The notes beneath the pieces are model-generated. The model made no database searches, was not told where the DNA came from, and worked only from the letters and a program-made list of their open reading frames with translations. A DNA stretch of 64,000 bases from Puffinus mauretanicus (Eukaryota > Chordata > Aves > Procellariiformes > Procellariidae). Position 1 is the stretch's first letter. Every line of letters starts with the position of its first letter. The position numbers and the translations under genes are program-made. Of the stretch, positions 12,701-24,700 are shown piece after piece. The stretch lies in contig JAJKFH010002198.1 in the NCBI GenBank assembly GCA_023333565.1, positions 558,001 through 622,000 on the forward strand. Reading direction: 5' to 3'.

Positions 12701-15700
12701 GTCACTTTCCTGTCTTCTTGAAGCACATTTTTAATTTTTTGAATACACATACCCCCACACCCCATGGGTTTTTTTCCTGCTCTTCTAAGCTAAGGACTGA
12801 AATAACCTGGTTTTAAAACGAATGTGTGTTTATATAGGTTCTGATGTCTAAAAGTTCACTGCACTAGAAAATGCTGGTTGTTCTGTACTGGTTCTGCAAC
12901 TATATAGATTTTGTTTGTTTGCCATTCTAGAGCTGGTAACTCTAAAATTTATTGAGGTAAACTCCTTTTTCAACTTCCTCCAGGAGAATAGTGTCTGACA
13001 TATCTATTCAGGAAAAACCTGGAAAGAGGACATGCTTTTTATCAAACAGTTGTAATTTTTCTTCTGCTTTTTTTCTTGCTTAGGAAGGTTCTACTGCCCC
13101 TGGAAGTAAACGTTGGGTATCACAGTGGGCCAGTTTGGCTGCTAATCACACACGTCATGACCAAGATGACATCAGATTGGAGTCATCTGTGCCTGCTCCA
13201 TTAGAAAACGGTATTAAAAGCTTGTCATAATTTCTGCTGACGAAACCTATGAAAGGGAGAAAAGAGTAATTATGTACCTACATAAGCAGCTTTCTTACTC
13301 TTAGTACCTCATCCTCACCTGAAATTCTTTCATGTCATTGAGAAGAAACAGCATGAAAACAAGCTCCACAGTAGTGGTTTGCCATGGCAGAAGAGTGCCA
13401 ATATTAAACTGAATGTTACTAAAATAAAAAATATAAAAACTGTTTAATATTAAAGAAACTTTCACTTGAATGCAGTTTGGGTTGGTCTGCATAGTATGTT
13501 TTTTCCTTACATCTTTCTCATTACTGGCCCCAAATTGGACTTTAATGGATTGGTTGTTAAACAGTCCAACCTGAGACTTCATTATTCAGTCATTATTCAG
13601 CTGAAGCATAGCATACTTCATTATCTTGGAAACATAGAAAACCTTCTATGTTTCTTGAAAACCATAGAAACCTTCTCCTCAGCAATGAACAACTTTATCT
13701 CCCTTTCGTGTGAGTGCCAGATGTTCAGGCTATGTCTCTCCTTAGTTTAACTATTCACATTTCTTATTTTAAATGGTTTGTTCTTTAAGATCTACACTCT
13801 TGACTATAAAGGAGTTGCTTACGTTACTTTACTTCTCCTCTGTTGTTTTATTCCTTTCAATTTCTCCTTAGAGATGATGATTTAACACAGAATTCTAGTG
13901 TAATTTTTATGCCGATACTTGTGTACTGAGGTGAGAGTTAATGTAGCTCTTCATTACAAAATTGACTGGTAACTACAAAGGGATGTCATGTTAATGAATG
14001 CTTCATATTCTGAAAGTGATATGCTGTTTAGTGATCAAGAAGTAACTAATTATTTGTCTACTACTTGAGATACGTTTTTCCTGCAATTCCAGCATTTCCT
14101 CTTATTCTAGCTGACTTTGAAATTTTCAGCATCAAAGCAAAGTTTAAAACATTAGGGGAAAAAAATGTGGTTTAGAAGTAGAAATGCTTTTCTGTGTACA
14201 CCACTTCTGAAGATAAACTACCACCTACAGAACATGTCCAATAACCACTTGTTAGGCATTGGTGAGTAGAATAAATTTTTTTTTCTGTAGTTTTGAGCAT
14301 CTCTTTAGGTCTGTTTTTTGTTGGTTTTTTTTTTCCCAAAAGTTACATTCACAAGTGTAATGTGTGTTCTTTACTTTTTTGTTATAGCTGCTGGCTTTCT
14401 TCAGATTTTCAAGAATCTGTGTCTGTTACAATTTCAGAGCAAGCTACATCTTTGACCTATAAGTTAGTCTCTCAGAAGATTGCATTTTCAACTGATAAAA
14501 CTGAGTCTTTACTGCTTTCAGAGCGGAACCCTGTGATTCTCTCCCTGCTTAGACTGCAAACCTGGTCCCAGCACTCTGCCCATCAGTCAGGCCTTCTGCA
14601 GAAAAGAATTTGCCTATTACAAAGTTCTTTGTTTTTTCGCTGTTTTTTTCCCCCACCGCCACCTTGGTTCCTCAGACCAGTGTAAAAGTGTAGTGACAGA
14701 GATTTCTCTAAAGTGTTTATCTATTCCACGTCATATATTTAAAAAAAAAAAAGGGGGGGGGGCAAAAACCCAATAAAGATATTGTCCATATTTTTCTGCC
14801 CAAATGTTAGGTTTCTTGGTAAGTTTAGATAACTCCTGTTGTTCCTGACCCAGGTTAGATGAACTGAACCCTTGTCCGAACTGTTCAATCTTGAATCCCA
14901 TAGGCAATAATTATGCTTTTTTTCTTTCAAATTTTATTTCTCCTAAAACATCTTAACTTAGTTGTAACTAATACATGTATTTCCTAAGTGGATTTGTGAT
15001 AGATTTATTTTACTGCCCTGAGATTTAAGATAACACTAATAAATTAATTCAGATACTTTCTATGCTCTTTATAGAGATCTTACTTGTACAATTTATTCTT
15101 TACTGGAAAAAAGCCAGTTAGCTTCTTCACAAAAGAGTTAGCTTTTAATTCTGTGTATTATTCTGGCACAATGAAAGGAGAAAGAACGTGACTTTTAATT
15201 CTAAAGTTGAATAAATAACTTGACTACTTTAAAAAAAAAAAAAAAGGTGAAACTGAAATATTACTGGGAATTTCTTCCAAAATGAAGCTGCTGTTATGTA
15301 TTGATTAGTAACTGAATTTCTATTCAGGTTTGTATTCAGCAAATGAAAGTATATGTAAGCATGTTTAATTAACTGGTTCATCAAATATAGTTATTTTTCT
15401 GATAATTTACTTTTTGAAGTATGTTCACATGGTTTTAAAATCATAGAAGGTGAGGCCGTTTATTAAAGCAAGCGATAAAATACATTCCATCTTCATAGTC
15501 TCATTTTACTTTCGGGGGAAGTTTACAAAGAAATTTTGCTTCTGGTGTTGCATAATGCAAACTCCTGTATCAATGCATGGAAGAATTCTTACCAGTAACT
15601 GCTGCTTCTATAGTAGCTTTTCGACCCCTTATAGCAGTTGAACTTTGCATAGGATACTAAAAGTCAAAGGAGATGGAAAGGGAAAAAATTAAATTATCTA

Positions 15701-18700
15701 ATATACCTTGTACATAGAATTAAATTATCTGGTATACCTTGTACATAGAATAATGGAAATCAAGAGCAAATTTTGCACTACTTGGAAGGATCAGGTGTAC
15801 ATACAGGGCACTTAAAATCATAGCTCTTGAGACTGATCCTTTGGTTGGTTGATCAGGGAGTTTGGTGGTCTTTTGTTTTTTATATTGTTTTAAATTGTCA
15901 CTTTCAGATGGGTCATTAACTAGGATCTTCTTCGGAGAGAGGAATGCTTCTTTTACCGTTATAAGAACTTATAGAATCATACAATCATAGAATCATTAAG
16001 GTTGGAAAAGACCTCTAAGATCATCGAGTCCAACCGTCAACCCAACACCACCATACCCCTACACCATGTCCCTAAGCGCCTCATCTACACATCTTTTTAA
16101 ACTTCATGATTTAAGTGAAGCAACTACTGCATAGTGCATACCCATACTGCAAGAATTCTAAAATACTTAAGGAGAAACCCAGAAAGCATTCAAGCACCAA
16201 AGATGTAATGAAAATACAATTTGATATATATATGTCCAAAGACCAATTCACAAAAACTTTCTTGTTGGCTTAGATGCCTGTATTTTCTCTAGAAGGCTTA
16301 GTAGTTAAACTTCACATAACATGTATATAGCCAAAGACAGTGCTGAACAACTCCACACCTTTCTTCTACTAAAGACTGTTTGAAATTCACCAAGAAGCAA
16401 GTTACATGCCTAAATATATATAAAACATTCGATCTGGTAGGTATGTCTGAGAGAAGTCAATCTTCACAGATAGCAATCATATTGATTTTCATTGAACCTC
16501 TGTCCTGGTTTCAGCTGGGATAGAGTTAATTTTCTTCCTGGTAGTTGGTATAGTGCCATGTTTTTATAATTTCCAAGAAAAATAGTCCAGGAATTAGAAA
16601 ACCTTGCTTAGATTTCAGAGATACCTTCTGCTTCTCAAATGAGTGTCCTAACACGGATTATACAAAAAAAGGTGTGAGTCATTTTGCATTCTTCATCAAA
16701 GGTGTCACACTGTGCAAAGAGAAAAGAAAGATTGAAGAGCTCAGATAGAAAGTAGCAGATATGTACAATTGTATACATACAGTATGATTGTTATACTCAA
16801 TTAAGTGCTTAGAGAATTCTTGCAGAGAGGGAAGCCCTATACTCCAGTTTATATTCCTGAAACAACCAATGTTGGTGGCAAGCCCTAATAGGAAGATCCC
16901 AACAGGTTATGCGGAGCAGTTGTTTATAGATCTGTCCTGGTGAAAAGTGAATTGACAGATGTGCGTTAGTAAGTATGTCTCATTATATTGCAACAACTGG
17001 CAAATGAATTTGCAAAAAGAATTATTTTCTATCCAAACATTCAAAGTCAGAGCAATTCATAGAGCAATTCATATTATCTCTGAGTAATAAAGGCTTGTTT
17101 CTGACAGCATGACTGCTATGTTTGTTAAATGGGCAAGGAGAGCACAGTCATCACTGTGGAAAAATAGAGTTTGGTTTCTAAAATGGGGGTATTGAGCATC
17201 AATTATTCCTTGCAACAGTTCATGGGATGGCCATATTTTTCTGTCTAAAGAGCATTCTATATCCACTAAGAATTCAATGAAAGTGCTTTAGCAGTAGTAC
17301 TGCGTTCTTTTGATGCTTTTTAAACATTTTCTATATACTTCTATACTACAGTGTTTTGTTTGGGTTAAAAGCATTCTGTTTGCTCTCTCAACCATAGTAA
17401 GTTCTTTCTTTAGGAGTAGGGCTTTTCAATACTGCTGAAAGAGTGTCTCCCAGCACTGCAGCCTCTTCCTTGAGGGGAGGTTTCGCAGGGAGAGGCTGTA
17501 GCCCCTTGGTGAGACAAGACCTTGAACTGTGGAACAGGCAAGCAGGGAGGAAGGAGGGGGATCTTACTCTATTCAGTAGCTTTGAAATCTGGTGCTGAAT
17601 GTGTTTAGGAATGTAAGACTTGTTTTTCACTCCCTGTTGTAATGGTGTGCTGATATAACAGTGATTTGTTGTGTACCTATTTTAAGCTACTGTGAGAGCA
17701 TAAAAACTTTACGTTCATATATATATGGTCCCAGTGTATACAGCTGGCTAAAAGAGTTTGGTTTCAGGGAGAGCATATCTCATGTAGCTCAAATTCTTAT
17801 ATCTATGAAAACTTTCCTTTTTATATGAGAGCGATCCTAGCCCATATTATGGAACATATATACTGAAAGTACAATGAGGCAGGAAAAAATATCTTAGTCC
17901 CTCTGCAAGAATGACACAAATGTTCATGAAGTGTTCCCTTTCCTAGTATACAGTCACAGAGTGTCAGCAAGGTAGTAGTTAGCCCAAGGTACCACACAAA
18001 CAGGCAATTGTTCAATCACAACCAAAATTATCCATGTTTCGAAAGAAATTCTGCCTGTTTGTAGCAGAGCAGGAGGAAAGGGTATTGTTCTGTCTTTGCA
18101 CTCTTACCCTGCTTCTTAAATGACTCCTTCCCTTTTCCTGCAATATGCTAGTTTTAGGAAGTACACTTTTGGAAGATGGCTTTTTCTGTCCTGGTCACGT
18201 CTCTGTGATAAACCAGAAATGGTTCATTGCAGTAATTCCATTGCAACCTTTTAGACATTGCTTTCATAGACACATGCTCTGTATCAGCACCTTGGATTGT
18301 GTAGAATGAACTGTTCTTTTGTATGACACTCTTAAATTATGTTAGCACATGATTTTGTTGGGGTTTTATTATAAAATGTGTTGCAAGAGTGAAATGATAA
18401 TATAGCTAGTTATGTACAACTTACTTATTATAGTTTGGACGTAGTTAATGTAATTCACAGAGTTTCCATTCTGTAATAAGAGCAGTGTTTCCACTCTTTC
18501 CTCTAACGAGGAAATGATGAGAATAGGACAAGCAGTAATGGGCTAAATTGGAGAAAGTCCAGCTCATGTTAAAGAATAAGAAAATTATTTTAAGAGTTTT
18601 CTACCCAAATAACTTATAGGCATAGTCAAATCTCCATCAACTGAGATCTTTAAGAACTTGTTAAATGTTTTAAACATATATTTGTCTAAGTATAATTCAT

Positions 18701-21700
18701 CCTGCCATAGAACAGAGGGATGGACTAATGACTTTTTTCAATTCTGTTTTATGTTGTTTTATTAGTCTTACACAGTCTTAAGAATTCAATGTTTCTATTT
18801 CCCTTGCTATTGCATGACTTCTCAAATATTTTTTTCTTTCTCATTTTTAGACACAGACATCAGTGAATCTGGTATTTCCATTAGAAGCAGTGGTTCAGCT
18901 GCTTCTATGACCAGCCAAGGTGAGCGAAAGAGGAGGACACTTCCACAGCTTCCAAAAGAGGAGAAAGTGAATGAAAGCTCAAAAGCAAAAACTACATCTC
19001 ATCAGAGATCAGAAATAGGTGAAAAGCAAGACACTGAACTTCAGGAGAAAGAAACTCCAGCTCGTGCCTCAGACGCTGACAGCAGAAGTGTAGCTAAGTC
19101 AAGCAAAACAATGAATGGTCTTTCACCCAAAGCTGCTGGAGACAAAGTTTTTTCTTTCCCCAGCTCTTCCAGTAGAGAGAGAGTTGAAACTGGCAGAGAA
19201 ACTTCTGTGGTGAAACAAGCTTTAGCAAAAATTCAACAACAAGAAAGAAAGGAGCAAGGACACTGGACACCCACAAAATTATCCTCTACAAAACCTGCTT
19301 CAAACCAGGTTGAGAAGGGTAAGGAGGAGATTGCTATGTCACCCAAAACTTTGGATAATCAAGACAAAGCTCCTGGGCATGTTACAGATAAAGCAGAAAT
19401 GAAGTTGGCGCAGAGTGAGGGAAAAAGAAGAAAAAATGAGGAAACTATTAAAGGACAAAGTCCTAAAGCATCTGGAGGAGATAAAAAGGAATCTTCAAAA
19501 CCATTAGTGAGGCAAGGTAGCTTTACTATAGATAAGCCTAGCACAAATATACCTATAGAACTTATTCCTCACATTAATAAGCAAAGTGGGTCTGCTGCCC
19601 CTTTAGCATCTGCAAACAGGATACGTGACAGAAGTGATTCAATGGACACTGATTCCAGTCTAGATACAACACTCATTTTGAAAGACACAGAAGCTGTAAT
19701 GGCTTTCCTTGAAGCTAAATTGCGTGAAGAAAATAAAACTGATGAAGGTCCTGACACCCCTAGCTATAACAGAGATAATTCCATATCCCCAGAATCAGAT
19801 GTAGATACAGCCAGCACAATCAGTCTCGTTACTGGCGACACTGAAAGAAAATCCACGCAGAAGCGGAAGAGCTTTACAACCTTATATAAAGATAGATGTT
19901 CCTCTGGTTCTCCTTCAAAGGATGTTTTAAAATCTTCTGCAACAAGTGCCAGAGAAAAGATGGAAAAGAAAACTAAAAGTCGATCTTCAGATGGTGGGTC
20001 TAGAGCTGATGCTCGCAAAACTGTGCAATCCAGTGGAAGAATGAGACAACCATCAGTAGATTTGACAGATGATGACCAAACATCTAGCGTACCTCATTCT
20101 GCCATTTCTGATATCTTATCATCTGACCAGGAAACCTACTCTGGCAAATCACATGGAAGAGTTCCTTTTGCCTCAGCCGATGAACTTTTACATTCCAAAA
20201 TGGAAGGAAAGTCAGCTAAATCAAAAACCTCTCCTGTTGCACTTGGGCAATCTAGTAAATCTACCACTCTTCCAAGACCTCGTCCTACAAGGACTTCTCT
20301 CTTGCGCAGAGCACGGCTTGGTGAAGCCTCAGATAGCGAGCTTGCTGATGCCGATAAGGCTTCCGTGGCTTCCGAAGTGTCCACTACAAGTTCTACGTCA
20401 AAACCTCCATCAGGGAGGAGAAGTATTTCCAGAATAGACTTACTTGCTCAACCTCGCAGAACTCGACTTGGCTCTTTATCAGCACGTAGTGATTCTGAAG
20501 CAACAATAACTAGAGGCACTGCCTCGTCTCGTACCCCAGAAGCTATTATCAGAAGTGGTGCAAGGTTAACGTCAGCAGGAGATAGTAATAAAGTTTCTGC
20601 TAGAACTCGAGCCAACAGCATTTCTCGACTTTCAGATTCAAAATCCAAATCTTTGGCTTCAGCTCATAATTCTCCCTCAGGTACGTGAGATTATTTGAAC
20701 TAATCTTATACAATACTAGATTTTTTTCATATGTGGAATTTTTTTTTATTTTTTAATTTTTTTTAAGGAACAATTCTTATGAAACATTTGTTGAGTGTTC
20801 GTTGATGCAGTCTTTCTCTCTGGAGTAAGAGGCTTCCTTGACAGGGCTTGTGGATGTTTCTCACTTAAAATCATGAAAACAAGGAACTGTAAGCCTTTAA
20901 CTCTTTGGATTTTTTTTTTTAACTTGAAGCCAGTAACAAAGAATTGCATTGAGGCATTCAGGTGTGGCAGCACTGATTTGCCTTAGCACAAAAACAGAGC
21001 AGAGATCTCTTTGCTCAAGTCATAATAGTAGAAGTTCAGAAGGTCAGCAGCAATTTTTACTACATAGAAGACATAATATTTATTTGTAAGGTAGGCTTGT
21101 AAATATACTGAACAGCAAGTGTTCCCTGAGGTATACCCTGAGCATCTATAGGAGAATTATATTTATAATTTTAAGATTAGCTTCCAGAACCTCAAAGCTG
21201 AGATTTGTTTGGTAAGAATAATAACAATGAAGTAACAAATGGAAAAATTAAACACAAACACTACCTAACTAAATATTGTAAAGTTAAGTAATTTACATTA
21301 AAATGTTTGCCTTGCCTTGGAGTAGTTTCTGTTCTCTGTTCCAAATCATGATGATTTATGATTGCATCATGATTTCCAAATCATGTTAATCTTCTTTTGT
21401 GTGGTAGTTCCTTTACTATAATATTATCTTATGTGTGGAAAGAAAAATTTGTACAATTGATTAATTTTAACCTACTATTCTGTTAGAAGTTAACATAACA
21501 CTTCAAGTGCAAGCAGTGTGAAAGGCTGCTAGTTTTCTTCCAACAGCAATATTAAATCAACCAAAATTAAAATGTGGTAATTCTAAATAAGTCAACTTTC
21601 ATGTGGAATGAATATCTAAAATTGATGTCCTCTTGCTTTTTGAATTGTAATACTACCAGCTTGACCTTATTTGAAGCCAATCCACAATCTAAGAAAAAAT

Positions 21701-24700
21701 AAATAGAATGGCTTCCAGTTTTGTGTGTTGCTACTGAGATTATATATTTTCCTTTACTGCTTCCCATTCCGAGTTGATATAAACATCTGTGACACTTCAA
21801 CTTCCCACAGTCCTACTGCCCTTTTGTTGCTTGTATATCATAAACGTACCTTCTTAGGATTCTTAGAAGTGTTTATTCCCCAGACAGGCCTCTTTTGGCT
21901 GTGTCATTTATTAGCTGAATAGAAATTTCTGTAGAGATACAAATGAGGTGTTCACTGAAATGTAAAGTTAAATCTGTTTAATATTATGACAGGTGTCTAC
22001 AAAGATACAAAAAAAAGGTGAAACTTCAGAGACAAACTCAGTCTTTCCTTGTAAGATATCATTGGAAAAGTAGCATGTTTTTGATTTTAATGAAAGTTTT
22101 AAATTGATGTGTGCAGCCTGAAAGGTGGTAACATTAGGTCAGAGAAGAGCATCAGTTAAGATTGGTTCTATATGTTTACTTTAATAATCAACACTAGTTC
22201 ACATCGTGTTATTGCTGATTTTTGAAAAGGTAAACCCCAGATGTTACTTGTTACTTCGCTGCTTCTTGTGTTTTTCACAAAACTATATATGTATGTTTTG
22301 TGCCCATGTGAACTATTGCATGCTTCCTAAACTTTTCCCAGGTTGCTGCATTGAAGTGGTTTGCTGCTTCTGTTCAGGGGAGTGGGTGTACCTTTTCCTC
22401 CCAGTCTACTAGTCTATCACGGTCATCTTTGTTTAATGTTCATTTCATTTACCTGCATTACACAGTCAAAGTTTACTGTAGCTTGTATAAAATACCCTGT
22501 TTTCAAGAGAAAAAAGATGCCATCTTCTCATGAGCTGCCCCAACGTAATAAGCTAGGTATTTTAAAAAGACCATTGTTAGAAAAATCTACAGTAGAAATA
22601 GCTTCTGTCACAAAAAGCTTTATCAGTTTGTGTATCAAAATCAGGGAGAAGCCTGTATCAATGTAAAGGCGAAAATCTGAAAGCAATTAATAAAGCAGTC
22701 AGATACTTTCAAAACAAAATCATGGCTTAATAAATTAATCAAGTCTTGTTACTATGTAAGTAAAGAATATTATTACTACTGTTTAGGATTTGGAATTCCA
22801 GATTTTGTCTGTATCAGTAACCTTATTATATAATTTTTTTACTGGGCTATTTAGAGTATACCTTAGGAAAATCTGAATTGCTTCAAAAGTGGTGTAATCT
22901 TCTAGTATACATAGGAGTGTGTGTATATACATATCTCCTATTATATATAGGCCATTAGTTAGTACATTCCCATTTTCCCATTAGCATCTTATAAAATGAT
23001 GCTAATAACTACCCAACACATCAAGTTATTAATATTACTTATTATTTTATCCTTAGATAAACATATTTAAAACATCTTTGAATAGAATTTTACTTGTATG
23101 CAATATATAAAGATGGAACGTAGCAGAAGCTTTTCCATCCAAAGCATATAATTCCTGAATTTAATTTTCTTTCTAGAAAAGTCAACAATTCACTTAATTT
23201 TAGCACTTTTGGAAATTACTGATGAAGTGCCTGATAAAAGTGCCTCAACTGTTTGAATGTGTTTTACTTCAGGTGCATTTAATCAAGGCATAATCAAGTG
23301 ATGTATTTTCTTCTCTCCCTGGACCTAGAAAGACTGGAAAATGAATGATCATTACCAATATAGGGTTTGGGTGGCTTTTTTTCTTTTACCAGAAGACTGG
23401 TTGCTATCGAAGTGTTAAAAATGTTCCATGGGTCTTCTCATTAGAGTTCAGTTAATGTTACCACATTGTAGATCACTAAACATTGGCAGCAGAATCTTGC
23501 TTCTTAAATCCAGTCTGCCAAAGAGAAAATTATTTCTGCATTTCCCAAATCTTTTTGAATGTCCAGATATACATGCCTGTAAAAAGGAGGCAAAAAAAAT
23601 GTAGTCACTGGGTTTTTTATTGTCTTGTACTTCATGTAGATGAATTGCAATATGATAGCATTAAAATTGTCAGAGCTGTGAGCAAGTCCATAATTTCAAG
23701 AATCTTTTTTAGTCCTTGCTTACTTTTAAATGAAAGGGCAAGCAGATAAATGGAACATCTTGGATGAGAATTACTTGCATTAAAGTAATTACCAGGGTGT
23801 TTCTGTGGTAGGAGGCTTGATAACTGACAACACTGTGAAGACATGTGAAGCAGAATTAGTAATTTTATAGCACAAGCAATGAAAGATTTAATCCAGGCAC
23901 TGAATCATCAAATAGCAGAGTGTGATCAATAAAAACAGAGAAGACCAAAGACCTTTTTTCACAATTGTGGAGGAAAATTGAAGATGATGTTACAGAAGGA
24001 GCTTTATATTGCAAAAACGAACAACAGGATCAGATGTAGTGCAAAAGTGCTAAGCTGCAACTGTAAAATTAAGCATTGAGTCAGAACAGAAAAACTTTGA
24101 GCAACTAGTTGTGTTTGGCAACTCTGCTGGCTTGCTGACCTAGCTATCATTGCAAATAACTAGCAGATAGGATGATCAAAGTTGTTGAGGTAGCTCTGGG
24201 GAAAAAAAAAGGTTTGAGCACGGAGAGAAAACAACACTTTTTAACTGCACCTTAGTATTATTGCACTACTGAACACCAAATTTCAGGATCTTTGAAATGG
24301 ATGAACCTTGAGAAGGAAATGCATCAATGAAAGTAGAGTATTTTATAAGGCATATGCTTAATAAAGTCTGTCCTCAGATCTTAAAAGTGAGATTATGGTG
24401 TCCAAATCATTAAACTTGCCAGTTTAAGGTGTTGTCAACACTTTATACTTCTTGCAGAGTAGTCACCAAATTAGGTATTTCAGCTGATTATTTTAGCCAG
24501 GGTTTTGGAGGATTTTCTGGTTATTGGTACTGATATTCACAGTCTTTGGTGTCCAAGATAACTAACTGCACGATAGCTTTCAGAAATCTACGTAAAGGAC
24601 GATGACATTTTGGGGCTGCATAATTTATAAATAGTATTAAAAGCATATATGTGCAAATGTATAATGGGAAACGTGCTTGGATATTGCTTGTCATGAATCA

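Larger units (their letters stand above)
13211..18850 (+). other. CEP170: CEP170 intron, 5640 bp
   Basis: Donor gtatta and acceptor tcatttttag. Contains an 11-bp perfect hairpin at 13629-13654, an A12-G10 homopurine tract at 14741-14762, a 31-bp tandem duplication at 15687-15748, a CR1 fragment at 15971-16103 and an LTR fragment at 16501-16568. A 130-codon open frame at 14293-14685 ends in a poly-proline pyrimidine tract and has no recognisable content. Confidence 0.8.

Noticed and set aside
14293..14685. 130-codon ORF in an intron, considered as an extra CEP170 exon
   Set aside because: It matches no CEP170 segment, ends in a pyrimidine tract that yields poly-Pro by composition, and no pair of splice sites with phase 1-1 was evident.
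20069..20437. 122-codon plus-strand ORF inside the large CEP170 exon
   Set aside because: It is an out-of-frame shadow of the CEP170 coding sequence, as are the minus-strand ORFs within 19094-20648.
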